Part shown: positions 54,711 to 62,584 of the stretch, piece after piece
Position numbering within the stretch: the first letter of the stretch is position 1
Layout of the letters: each line of letters opens with the position of its first letter
Made by a program: the position numbers and the translations under genes
DNA from: Methanosarcina sp. MTP4
GTDB taxonomy: Archaea; Halobacteriota; Methanosarcinia; Methanosarcinales; Methanosarcinaceae
NCBI RefSeq assembly: GCF_000970045.1
Contig: NZ_CP009505.1
Span: 2,294,001-2,358,000, forward strand
DNA: 64,000 nt
Direction: 5' to 3'
The notes under the pieces: model-generated
Seen by the model: only the letters and a program-made list of their open reading frames with translations
What the model was told of the DNA's origin: nothing
Databases searched by the model: none

Positions 54711-55261
54711 TAAATCACCTTTGGGCTTGTATCATCACCTTTAAGCCTGAGCACTCTGCGCCCTTCCGGGTCTCGCCGTACCGGACCGGGCGCAAATGCC
54801 GGAAGAGATGGAATTAAAACATTTTGAGGTCATAATTCCACCCCGGTTCCAGACACCCCTTGCAAGCGCTTTTGCCAGGCATTTCTGCCAGGATTTTTTG
54901 GTCTTGTAGGTCTGTTTCTGATGTGGTTTTTGTACAGGTTTTTTTAAAGAGGTGTTTCTAATGTGGTTTTTGTACAGGTTTTTCAAATGGGTTTTTTCTC
55001 TTTTGGGTTTTTCTCTTATGGGTTTTGTTGAAGGGTTCCCTCTTCTAATCTCAGGGGGATTTTTTGGGTTGGGTTTTTTCCATAGGGGTTTCATCGAGGG
55101 AAGTTAAGGTGGCTTATTTTAGGCATTTTTTTAGAGATTTTTCAGAGGTGGTAAACAGTTTATCCGGATATCAGCCTACTATCTGGATACCAGCTTACGG
55201 ATTTTATCCGGGGCACACAACCCTGGACTTGCTGATTATTTCAACGATAAGATTTCAAGGA
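54711..55261. other. Spacer with 31 bp direct duplication
   Basis: No credible gene. TGTTTCTGATGTGGTTTTTG at 54913 recurs with one change (TAATG for TGATG) at 54953, each continuing TACAGGTTTTT, so 31 bp are duplicated 40 bp apart. Further degenerate G/T-rich repeats follow to 55090. Confidence 0.6.
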
Positions 55262-56065
55262 TCAGGCTTCCGCTTCAGCCCGGGGCATCCTGACCTGCAT
55301 CTTCATGGAAGTACCGGGACCTTCACGTCCCATGGGGCCTCCCCTCTGCTTGATTCCGGCTTCTTCCCGGAAAGACTCCATGATTTCCCGTACAGACCCT
55401 CCTATTTCCTGGAGAGCTTCACGGTCTTCAGCACTGTCTACCTGCTCCTGAAGGGTAGTGAGGTCGGCAATGGTTGATGTCAGCAATTCATCGGTAACAT
55501 CTTCGTTTTCGATTTCCCCGAGGTTTTCCTGCATTTTTGTGAATTTTTCGATATCCCTTGCGATGGAGTCGCTCACCCCATCTTTTGCATGGGAGAGAGC
55601 TATTGCTTTGAGATCATCGAGGCTCGTTGCGTCTTCGATTTCGGAGTAAAGGGCTTCAAGTTCGGCGAGTTTCCCGGCATTGGCTTCAGCTCTTTCTTCA
55701 GCCTTTGCTGCGGCTTTCTCTTCATCCACACCTTCGGGGAGATCTTCCAGCTCCGGTATATCCGACATGTTGCTCATTCTCTCGATCTGCCGGTCAAGGC
55801 GTTCGAGCATTGCCGTCTGAATTTCAGAGAAATAGTCTTCATCTGCATAGTCCAGGGGTACCATTCCCATTCCGGACATCCCGGCAGGTCCCATTCCGGG
55901 TCCCATCTGGCCCATTCTTTCTTTCATCATGTTTCCGGGACCTGCCCGGGTCATTTCATCTGCCGAAATTTCATCTTCTGCGGCAAAGGCGCCTGATGGA
56001 ATAATACTTAAGACCATCAACACCACCGCAAAGCGGGCGATTGATTTTACTGAATTTGTTTTCAT
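55262..56065 (-). CDS. Secreted helical protein with Met/Gly-rich segment
   Basis: 267 residues; ATG 56065 with GGAGATA upstream. A signal peptide (1-28) ends GAFA. A Met/Gly/Pro-rich segment follows (about 38-70, MMKERMGQMGPGMGPAGMSG), then a long acidic helical region (about 75-235) with coiled-coil character. A second Met/Arg/Gly-rich stretch closes the protein. Met-rich exported segments can bind copper or silver in other proteins, but no established motif such as MxxM-H is present, so this is a guess. It is on the same strand as the 54027 gene, which it resembles in layout. Confidence 0.72.
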   Translation of the reverse strand: MKTNSVKSIARFAVVLMVLSIIPSGAFAAEDEISADEMTRAGPGNMMKERMGQMGPGMGPAGMSGMGMVPLDYADEDYFSEIQTAMLERLDRQIERMSNMSDIPELEDLPEGVDEEKAAAKAEERAEANAGKLAELEALYSEIEDATSLDDLKAIALSHAKDGVSDSIARDIEKFTKMQENLGEIENEDVTDELLTSTIADLTTLQEQVDSAEDREALQEIGGSVREIMESFREEAGIKQRGGPMGREGPGTSMKMQVRMPRAEAEA

Positions 56066-56691
56066 GATATATCTCCGTCAATTATCCTGTTATGTCATAC
56101 TCGTTGGATCGGGGCTCACTGACTTCTCGCCAGTTGACGATTTCTTGCCAGTTGACAATCCTCACATTGTCAGGCTTAAATATAAGTTTACTTTCAGAGA
56201 TAATGCTAAAAAAGGGGTTAAATTTACAAAATAAGCTTTAATAAATGATATGTTACTTAATTAAGCTTAATTAATACTTATAATTATATTTTAACCCCTA
56301 AAAAACCTTAATTTCCCAGCAAAGGATGAGCGGTCAGAAATACCCCCTGGTCCGAGAATATTTTCGTTGACCCCGAAAAACGCTTTTTTACCCAATCTTT
56401 ATAATAGCCTCCGCCAGCTTGCCTGGCGGCGCCTCCTAAAAAGAAATAAAAAAGAGATGTGAAAAAGGGCATTCGTAGACTGTAGCTTTTTCTTTTATAA
56501 TTGAACTCTTTTTCCTTTATTTGGGATTTTGAGGGTTGACTTTAAGGAATCAGGCAAAAAATCCGGAGTGTTTTTTATGCTGATTGGAAAAAATGGGCTT
56601 TTGAAGGGACTTTGCATTATCTGAAGCAGAACGCCAGGTCAGATAAACCGTTTACTCTGAATTGCGATATTTTTAAAACCACCTAATGTAA
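56066..56691. other. Spacer with a GC-rich hairpin
   Basis: About 600 bases without a gene. CCGCCAG (56411-56417), CTTGC, CTGGCGG (56423-56429) form a 7 bp hairpin. The left part should hold the promoter of the secreted protein gene reading left. Confidence 0.45.
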
Positions 56692-56757
56692 ATTCATCCT
56701 GTCTAAAAGGATAGTTTTATATACAATATGTATGGTATGTTTGACATGACGATGAAT
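56692..56757 (+). promoter_or_regulatory. Repeated promoter, copy A
   Basis: The segment contains CTGTCTAAAAGGATAG, then TTTTATATACAATATGTATG, then GACATGACGATGAAT and the ATG at 56758. It matches copies B (56980-57045) and C (59655-59726) almost base for base. TTTTATATA is a good archaeal TATA box. Confidence 0.8.
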
Positions 56758-56979
56758 ATGAGATTAAGTGGAGAAGTAAAAGAAGACGAAAGAGATTATC
56801 GAATTTCAGAAAAAGCCAGTCTTAGAACCTTCCAGATAATATTTATAGTCCAGGGATTTCTGTATGCGACTCTTGCCATTTTGGGCATTCAATTGCCAGC
56901 ACAGCCGGTAGTAGGAGCACTTTTTGCTATTACAGGAATCTCTTATGCGGGAATCTTTCAGTGGTACAAAAGAATGTAA
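56758..56979 (+). CDS. Internally deleted DUF2178-type membrane protein, copy A
   Basis: 73 residues if started at ATG 56758, the position equal to the start of the intact copy at 59727. In this copy the first ~55 codons of the intact protein (its first two membrane helices) are missing, and the start codon joins directly to RLSGEVKEDERDYRI. The rest is nearly identical to the intact copy, ending with two membrane helices. A start at 56728 would run through the promoter repeat and is rejected. It may be non-functional, or a two-helix variant. Confidence 0.6.
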   Translation: MRLSGEVKEDERDYRISEKASLRTFQIIFIVQGFLYATLAILGIQLPAQPVVGALFAITGISYAGIFQWYKRM

Positions 56980-57045
56980 ACATATCTTGTCTAAAAGAAT
57001 ATTTTTATATACAATATGTAATGTATGTTATACATGGTGATAAAT
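56980..57045 (+). promoter_or_regulatory. Repeated promoter, copy B
   Basis: Same layout as copies A and C: TTGTCTAAAAGAATAT, TTTTATATACAATATGTAAT, and GGTGATAAAT before ATG 57046. Here it drives an unrelated small membrane protein, so promoter and coding parts have been recombined. Confidence 0.8.
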
Positions 57046-57210
57046 ATGGACATGAGCTACAATGTTAGGAAAATAATTAGAATTATTGTTGCTGTTATTT
57101 GGGTAATTGGTGCAGCTATGTATGGGATGAAAGGGGATTATTTATTTTCAGGATTATTTGCATTAATAGGTATAGTGTTCTTAGTAAAAGGTTTAAAAAG
57201 TGAAAGGTAA
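57046..57210 (+). CDS. Small two-helix membrane protein
   Basis: 54 residues from ATG 57046, aligned with the start position of the other copies of this promoter. Two hydrophobic helices (IIRIIVAVIWVIGAAMYG near 10-27 and YLFSGLFALIGIVFLVKG near 32-49) separated by a short loop, with a basic C-terminus. It does not resemble the DUF2178 tail at sequence level. Function unknown; shared promoter with the DUF2178 genes suggests co-regulation. Confidence 0.65.
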   Translation: MDMSYNVRKIIRIIVAVIWVIGAAMYGMKGDYLFSGLFALIGIVFLVKGLKSER

Positions 57211-57226
57211 CCACTCAGGTTTTTGA

Positions 57227-57490
57227 ATATTTCCAATTGATGTAGTAAAATATGCGGGGCACCATCTTGATTTTCTTCATGTGAATGGGTGGTTGGAAAG
57301 AGCTGAAATTAAACGCAAGATGGAACCTCGAAGTCTTTTAATATCCAAGCCTGCAAAAAAGACAAAACCGGGAAGACCACCTAAAAAGTTCATAGAATTC
57401 GTTGATGGTATCCGATCAATTCTGAAAAGAGCAGTTGAGTTCTCGGAGATAAATCCACCTTCACCAAAAGAAGAAAGCAAAGATTTATGA
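57227..57490 (+). pseudogene. Reading-frame remnant, family unknown
   Basis: An open frame without an ATG encodes FPIDVVKYAGHHLDFLHVNG and continues through a basic KPAKKTKPGRPPKKF stretch, resembling an AT-hook, to TGA at 57488-57490. The lack of a start and of upstream promoter suggests a fragment; a GTG at 57281 would give 69 residues. I cannot assign a family. Confidence 0.3.
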
Positions 57491-57588
57491 AAATCTTGGA
57501 AGAGAAATTTGAAATGACCGGCTATAAAAGAAGTAAATATATCTATATTTCTTAAATCTGAGTGGTTACAGTTAAAGGAAGTAGTAAA

Positions 57589-58275
57589 ATGCTAAAAGTT
57601 AATAAATTATCTGCATGGTACAAAGAAGATAATATTATATTAAAAGAGATTACATTTCATTTGAAAAATAATACTGTAGTTGGATTATTGGGATTAAATG
57701 GAGCAGGGAAAACAACTTTGATTAATACGATATCAGGTGTACACAAAAGTTACAGTGTAAATGATTTAAAATATTATGGTAATGAAATTAAATTTGATGG
57801 TATAGAGTGGAAGGAACAGCGCTATACGGTTTTTACGGAAGAACAGGCTTTTACTTATTGGTCGTTCAGGGAGTACTTGCCTTTTGTTGCGAAGGTGTAT
57901 AAAAAGCAAATTGACTATTTACGTGTAGAAAAATTAATTAAAGGATTTGGCTTTGATAAATATAAGGACTATCCTATTAAAGATTTGTCAACAGGAAATC
58001 GTAAAAAGATATTTTTGATTACGGGATTTGCTTTGGAGTTGCCACTACTTATTTTAGATGAACCACTGGATGGATTAGATTACTTAGCATCAGAATTTCT
58101 CTATAAGGAAATAGTTGGATATAAGAAATATGGAACAGTACTGATGAGTTCACATATTGCAGAAAGTATAGAAAAAACTTGTGACGAAGTTCTTGTATTA
58201 AAAGAGGGAAAAATAAGGACAGAGAATTTATCAGAAATACAAGATATTCGTGCAGCCGTGGAAGGATGGTTGTAA
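57589..58275 (+). CDS. ABC transporter ATP-binding protein
   Basis: 228 residues from ATG 57589, with AAAGGAAG upstream. Walker A GLNGAGKTTLI near 38, a degenerate signature DLSTGNRKKIFL near 132 (STGNR in place of LSGGQ), Walker B PLLILDEPLDGLD near 147, and the switch His in MSSHIAES near 185 are all present. The gene is AT-rich with many AAA, ATT and TTA codons, unlike the flanking chromosome. Its stop is immediately followed by the start of the permease gene, so the two form one transporter, probably an exporter. The substrate is unknown; no precursor peptide or lantibiotic genes are seen. Confidence 0.88.
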   Translation: MLKVNKLSAWYKEDNIILKEITFHLKNNTVVGLLGLNGAGKTTLINTISGVHKSYSVNDLKYYGNEIKFDGIEWKEQRYTVFTEEQAFTYWSFREYLPFVAKVYKKQIDYLRVEKLIKGFGFDKYKDYPIKDLSTGNRKKIFLITGFALELPLLILDEPLDGLDYLASEFLYKEIVGYKKYGTVLMSSHIAESIEKTCDEVLVLKEGKIRTENLSEIQDIRAAVEGWL

Positions 58276-59436
58276 ATGCTCAGTAAAATCTTTTTTAAAG
58301 ATCTTGTAACGAAAAAAAAGGTTTTTAAATATTTGTTGGGAATGGTTTTATTTACAGTATTTGTTAAGCTTTTTTTAGCGGATTTTATTAAGCCTATTTT
58401 TCAAGAAGCATTTCTTCCCTGGATAACGTTTATTACAATATTTACATCTACTGCTTATACAATTTATACGTATTCACTGTTTGAAAAGGTAAAGACATAT
58501 ATAATGTTACCAATCAAAAAAAATCGATTTCTATTAGCTTTTACAATTGGAATGATAGGAATATCCTTTTTAGAGAGAGGGTCTTTTCTTATCATAGGAG
58601 CATTAATTTGTAGTAGTAGACCGATTTATAGCATCACAATAATTATATTGGTAGCGACGTGGTCAATTCTAATTAATATATGGGTGTTGCTTACAGTAAA
58701 CAACCATAAAAAAATTAACTGGATTATAATTGCAACTAATTTTATCATGATTTTTCTTGCATTTAATCTTATTTCTTCAGAAGTATTTCAATTATTGATA
58801 TTAGCAAGTGGGATTATAATTTGTTTTATTGAAATTTTACTACAGGACAGCATATCGATAGCTATAACACATATAGGGAAAAGAGGACTGGCAAAATTTC
58901 ATTTTGCAGGTAATTACTTTTTGAAGGTGATTGCCTATGAAAAAATCTATATTGTAAACTCCGTTATGTTAATAGTAATGATCTGTCTCTTATCTTTTAT
59001 GAAAGGAGATAATGTGATTATTTGGAGCCTTATATGGACAATAGGAGCTACCAATACTCCAGTACTAACTATGATGTCTTCTGATTTATATGTACGAAGG
59101 CAAGCTCAAATGTTCCCTGAATCAAATGTGAGCTTGTGGAAGATGTACTGTATATTTCTTATGGAATATTTCTTATTTATAAATGGATTGATTTGTGTTT
59201 TTTCTATATTTATAATCGGGAAAAATCCATGGATAACTATTCCAATTGCCTTAGTGCTTAGTGTTATAGAAGTAATTGGTGCTTATATTTTAGAGAAAAA
59301 GAAACCAATTCTTTATTGGCAGACTAAGCAAGAGCTATGGAAAAATCCTCGAAAATATATTTTATCAATTATTGTATTTTTACTAATAAGTAGTATCTAT
59401 TCGGCTACCTCAATTTTTGAGTTATTTTGCGTATAA
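58276..59436 (+). CDS. ABC transporter permease, ABC-2-like
   Basis: 386 residues with about ten hydrophobic segments spread along the chain, the first near 20-38 and the last near 362-382. The start codon follows the ATPase stop with no gap. No signal sequence or conserved catalytic motif is present. The two-gene ATPase-permease pair resembles bacterial exporters of peptides or drugs in length and AT-rich composition. It was probably acquired by transfer, perhaps from Firmicutes; a database comparison would be needed to confirm this. Confidence 0.82.
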   Translation: MLSKIFFKDLVTKKKVFKYLLGMVLFTVFVKLFLADFIKPIFQEAFLPWITFITIFTSTAYTIYTYSLFEKVKTYIMLPIKKNRFLLAFTIGMIGISFLERGSFLIIGALICSSRPIYSITIIILVATWSILINIWVLLTVNNHKKINWIIIATNFIMIFLAFNLISSEVFQLLILASGIIICFIEILLQDSISIAITHIGKRGLAKFHFAGNYFLKVIAYEKIYIVNSVMLIVMICLLSFMKGDNVIIWSLIWTIGATNTPVLTMMSSDLYVRRQAQMFPESNVSLWKMYCIFLMEYFLFINGLICVFSIFIIGKNPWITIPIALVLSVIEVIGAYILEKKKPILYWQTKQELWKNPRKYILSIIVFLLISSIYSATSIFELFCV

Positions 59437-59573
59437 ACTCAACATTTACTTTTTTCATAATAATTGAGCCTATTCCAAAATACTCCAAAACTCTTTAACT
59501 CAGCTTTCAAAGAAACAGTAAACACCCTTCTACTTTTATCGAAAAAACCTAAAACAGGGAGTTCACGAGAAAA

Positions 59574-59654
59574 TTGCCAGCACAGCCGGTAGTAGGAGCA
59601 CTTTTTGCTATCACAGGAATCTCTTATGCGGGAATCTTTCAGTTGTACAAATGA
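59574..59654 (+). pseudogene. C-terminal fragment of DUF2178 gene, copy between the ABC genes and the intact copy
   Basis: Encodes LPAQPVVGALFAITGISYAG then IFQLYK and stop (TGA 59652-59654), the same last 27 codons as the intact copy with few changes. The earlier part is absent: the sequence upstream is unrelated. This is the left-over end of a third DUF2178 gene, directly joined to promoter copy C. Confidence 0.85.
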
Positions 59655-59726
59655 ATGTAAATTCATCCCGTCTAAATGAATAGTTTTATATACAATATGT
59701 AATACATATTTGACATAGTGATAAAT
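59655..59726 (+). promoter_or_regulatory. Repeated promoter, copy C, with perfect operator-like palindrome
   Basis: CCGTCTAAATGAATAG, then TTTTATATA (TATA box), then AATATGTA (59694-59701), A, TACATATT (59703-59710), a perfect 8-1-8 palindrome between the TATA box and ATG 59727. Copies A and B keep the left arm but have weaker right arms. A repressor bound here would block initiation; the small Cro/CI-type protein encoded at 60133 is the obvious candidate. Confidence 0.75.
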
Positions 59727-60119
59727 ATGAAAGCTCAAGAAATTGCTTCGTTTACAATTGGAATCTTTTTGGTTACAATTGGGATTTATATATGGGTCTA
59801 TGAACCCATCTGGGTTTCAAGCATACATGGTGCCACGGGGGGATTAATAGTTGCTGGCGTTGCACTTATTTTAATAGCACTGTGGAAATACAAAATCAGA
59901 ATAAGTGGAGAAGTAAAGGAAGACGAAAGAGATTATCGAATTGCAGAAAAAGCCAGTTTCAAAACCTTCCAGATAATATTTATAGTCCAGGGATTTCTGT
60001 ATGCGACTCTTGGAATTTTGGACATTCAATTGCCAGCACAGCCGGTAGTAGGAGCACTTTTTGCTATTACAGGAATCTCTTATGCGGGAATCTTTTGGTT
60101 GTACAGAAGAAATATGTAA
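59727..60119 (+). CDS. DUF2178 four-helix membrane protein (intact copy)
   Basis: 130 residues from ATG 59727; a GTG three codons earlier is rejected by comparison with the other two copies. Four membrane helices: two in the first half (SFTIGIFLVTIGIYIWVY and GGLIVAGVALILIALW) and two after the charged linker SGEVKEDERDYRIAEKA. DUF2178 proteins are often next to a small HTH gene, as here (14 bp downstream). Function is unknown; a membrane sensor or anchor for the regulator is one idea. Confidence 0.85.
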   Translation: MKAQEIASFTIGIFLVTIGIYIWVYEPIWVSSIHGATGGLIVAGVALILIALWKYKIRISGEVKEDERDYRIAEKASFKTFQIIFIVQGFLYATLGILDIQLPAQPVVGALFAITGISYAGIFWLYRRNM

Positions 60120-60132
60120 AAGAGGAATGGTT

Positions 60133-60327
60133 ATGAAAAATAATATCAAAGTCTGGCGTGCTAAAAAAGATATTACCCAGGAAGAATTAGCTAAAAAAGT
60201 AGGTGTCACCAGACAGACCATCAATGCCATCGAAAGAGGAAAATATGATCCAAGTCTGGAACTGGCTTTCGGTCTTGCCCGCTTTTTTGACTGCATGATA
60301 GAAGATATTTTTTCTTATGAGAAATAA
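60133..60327 (+). CDS. Small Cro/CI-type (XRE) transcriptional regulator
   Basis: 64 residues; ATG 60133 with AGAGGAATGG upstream. A classical five-helix HTH: ITQEELAKKVGVTRQTINAI near 14-33 (recognition helix TRQTINAIERGKY), then PSLELAFGLARFFDCMIEDI. This compact type is common in bacteria and archaea next to DUF2178-like membrane proteins. It is co-transcribed with the DUF2178 gene and is the likely binder of the palindromic operator in promoters A, B and C. Confidence 0.9.
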   Translation: MKNNIKVWRAKKDITQEELAKKVGVTRQTINAIERGKYDPSLELAFGLARFFDCMIEDIFSYEK

Positions 60328-60812
60328 AATTTCAGGCAGAGGTCATAAAATAGTTCCCATGCAAAATAGAGACCCGGATACTCACAAAATTTGAACCCGG
60401 AATACAAATATGCCAGATAATAAGTTACAAAAAAATTCTAAGGGATATAATTCCCCAAAATACAAAATTTAAGGATTATAAAGCATTAATTTCTAAAATA
60501 TTCTGCTATAAAGTTTTAATATGAAATATAACGCTTAAATTGAACTAAAAAAGTAAGTATGCTTTTATGTTTAAACCCGAATACTGCACCTGTCATCAGG
60601 GACACCCGAACAGCACCCTCCCATCCGGAACAATTGAGTATAAAAAAAGTACTGCGCAATCCCCGCTGTACGAATGAAACACATCACAACATCGACCTGC
60701 AAAACAAACGCTGCCGGGTGTCCCTGAAAGGCATATCCCCCCTCGGGAAGAGCTTTTTTAACAGAATCAGAAACATTAGAAATATTGGAAACATTAGACG
60801 GAGACACAGAAA
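60328..60812. other. Spacer, AT-rich then GC-normal
   Basis: About 480 bases between the small regulator and the next regulator gene. It is AT-rich to about 60545. Frames after 60559 have poor composition; no gene is supported. A short ATTAGAAATATTGGAAACATTAG repeat-like stretch lies just ahead of the next start. Confidence 0.45.
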
Positions 60813-61253
60813 ATGCTTTATGACCTGAAGAAGGAACTGATGGGAGATAAACTGATGGGGGATAAACTGCCGGAAGAAAAACTATTAATCCTGCCACTTT
60901 CCGAAGATTCCAGGAAAATTGCCAGGATCCTTTCGAACGAAACCTCGACCAGGGTTCTGAAACTGCTGGAGAAAAGGTACATGTCGGCAGGTGATATTGC
61001 AGAGGAACTTGACGTGCGCCTGAATACCCTGAAGTACAACCTTGACTCTCTTCTCGAAGTCGGGCTTATCAGGGTCAGGCAGGTAAAGTGGAGCCGGAAG
61101 GGGAGAGAAATAAAGGTCTACGAAGCCGTGGAAAAAGTAATCATCCTCCTTCCGGGGAAAAAGAACCCGGATGTTTCTTTCATCTTCACAGTTTTCAGGC
61201 AACTCCGCCAGGAAAGTTTTGAAGGCGCAAAAATCCCAGGAGAATGGGCCTGA
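60813..61253 (+). CDS. Winged-helix transcriptional regulator (ArsR-like)
   Basis: 146 residues; ATG 60813 with GGAG upstream. A short acidic/basic head with a repeated MGDKL unit precedes an ArsR/MarR-like winged helix (about 37-118): ILSNETSTRVLKLLEKRYMS, then AGDIAEELDVRLNTLKYNLD as the HTH, then VGLIRVRQVKWSRKGREIKV as the wing. A short C-terminal segment follows. The HTH plus wing layout fits DNA binding. It lies just upstream of the lipoprotein gene and the membrane winged-helix gene on the same strand, but with gaps of 154 and 100 bp. Confidence 0.85.
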   Translation: MLYDLKKELMGDKLMGDKLPEEKLLILPLSEDSRKIARILSNETSTRVLKLLEKRYMSAGDIAEELDVRLNTLKYNLDSLLEVGLIRVRQVKWSRKGREIKVYEAVEKVIILLPGKKNPDVSFIFTVFRQLRQESFEGAKIPGEWA

Positions 61254-61407
61254 GCCTTTTTTCATCTCTCGCACAACATTGCCGCGAAGAACGCTTTCTA
61301 AAAATATCCTGATATCCTGAAATCAGGGCAAATATTAAAATATAAGAACACTAATAAAAAATATATCTCAAGCTGTTTAATTTTCTTCCCGGAGGACGTG
61401 AACCCGC

Positions 61408-62484
61408 ATGAAATTCAAATACTTACTCCTGCTTCTTATCCTGGCGGGAATGATTGTTACAAGCGGCTGCATGGATGCGGAAGCGCAGCCCTTAATCTAT
61501 AAAGCTCCCGCAAACCTGTACAGGAGCATCTTTTTCCCGTATGCGGGACTCCTGAACCAGGAAGGTCCTGAAATTCCGGGAGGATACCAGTATCCCTATG
61601 ATTCTTCATATACGGAAAGGCCGCCTTCAGGGAATGTGAATCATGAAAATCCTTTGCAGGGATCTCCCAGTTCCCTGAGGGATGCAACAGCCCTTCTCGA
61701 CAGCAATATCGATAAAGCGGAAGACATTGCCATGCGGATTGAGTTAGGGATTAAGTACTTCCAGGCAGACGGACAGGACATCGGCAGGCTTCAGGAGCTC
61801 TTTGAGGAATACACCCGCCTGATCGAAGAGGCTAAACAGTACAGGGAACTTGCCGATTCGGCTGCCGGAGAAGAAAACGACTATGTGACCCAGAGGGAAC
61901 ATCTGGTCCGCTCTCAGGAAAGCATGATGCAGGCAAACCTCGTGCTGAAAAAAATATTTGAAGAATTTCAGCACCTGATGCCGGGAAGCGCAAGAATCAA
62001 CGAAATAGACAGGCTCAGTGCCGAAGGGAGCGGAAAGGCAGTCCTTTCGGGCAGTTTCACCCTCAATATGCACCTTGAAAACGGAGTACTGGCTGTACTG
62101 GAGCTATCCCCCGACTCTGCGGTCTACATTAAAGGGGCTTACAGATTCGAAGAGCAGACAGAAGACCACCATACCGTGTTCCTCTACTATATACAGTCGG
62201 CAGACATTGAAATTCCGGGTTCCCGAAAAGCGGTTTTGCTCAACGCCGAAAACATATCCCTTACTGCAAGCGAAGGAAAAGGACAGGCAACATTCTTCGG
62301 TAACGGCACCTATACCATTGAAGATGCCGGTGGGATGAAGGAAGAAGAAAAAATATGGGCAAACTCCCCGGCTGAGATGAATATCATGAATTCCAAACCG
62401 GGACCCGATAGAATGACTCCCACCGGGCTGAGGGACGGAAGGACCGGAATGCACCGAATCGACCAAGGTTATACCTCCCGGTGA
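61408..62484 (+). CDS. Lipoprotein, function unknown
   Basis: 358 residues; ATG 61408 with GGAGGACG upstream. A lipoprotein-type signal ends VTSGC (Cys21), so the protein is anchored on the outer face of the membrane. The middle (about 80-200) is helical with coiled-coil character (LIEEAKQYRELADSAAGEEN). A beta-rich C-terminal half (about 205-320) carries repeated strand patterns (GKAVLSGSFTLNMHLENGVL, GQATFFGNGTYTI). The final 40 residues are polar. I recognise no family. It precedes the membrane winged-helix gene and may act with it as a surface receptor pair. Confidence 0.72.
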   Translation: MKFKYLLLLLILAGMIVTSGCMDAEAQPLIYKAPANLYRSIFFPYAGLLNQEGPEIPGGYQYPYDSSYTERPPSGNVNHENPLQGSPSSLRDATALLDSNIDKAEDIAMRIELGIKYFQADGQDIGRLQELFEEYTRLIEEAKQYRELADSAAGEENDYVTQREHLVRSQESMMQANLVLKKIFEEFQHLMPGSARINEIDRLSAEGSGKAVLSGSFTLNMHLENGVLAVLELSPDSAVYIKGAYRFEEQTEDHHTVFLYYIQSADIEIPGSRKAVLLNAENISLTASEGKGQATFFGNGTYTIEDAGGMKEEEKIWANSPAEMNIMNSKPGPDRMTPTGLRDGRTGMHRIDQGYTSR

Positions 62485-62584
62485 ACAGCCAGCAAAAAGC
62501 CAGAAAAAGCCAGCAGAGCAAAAAAGGTTAAAAGGATAAGGATAAGCTATAATCCAGACCAGAATTCCGAGTTTCCTGATTACC

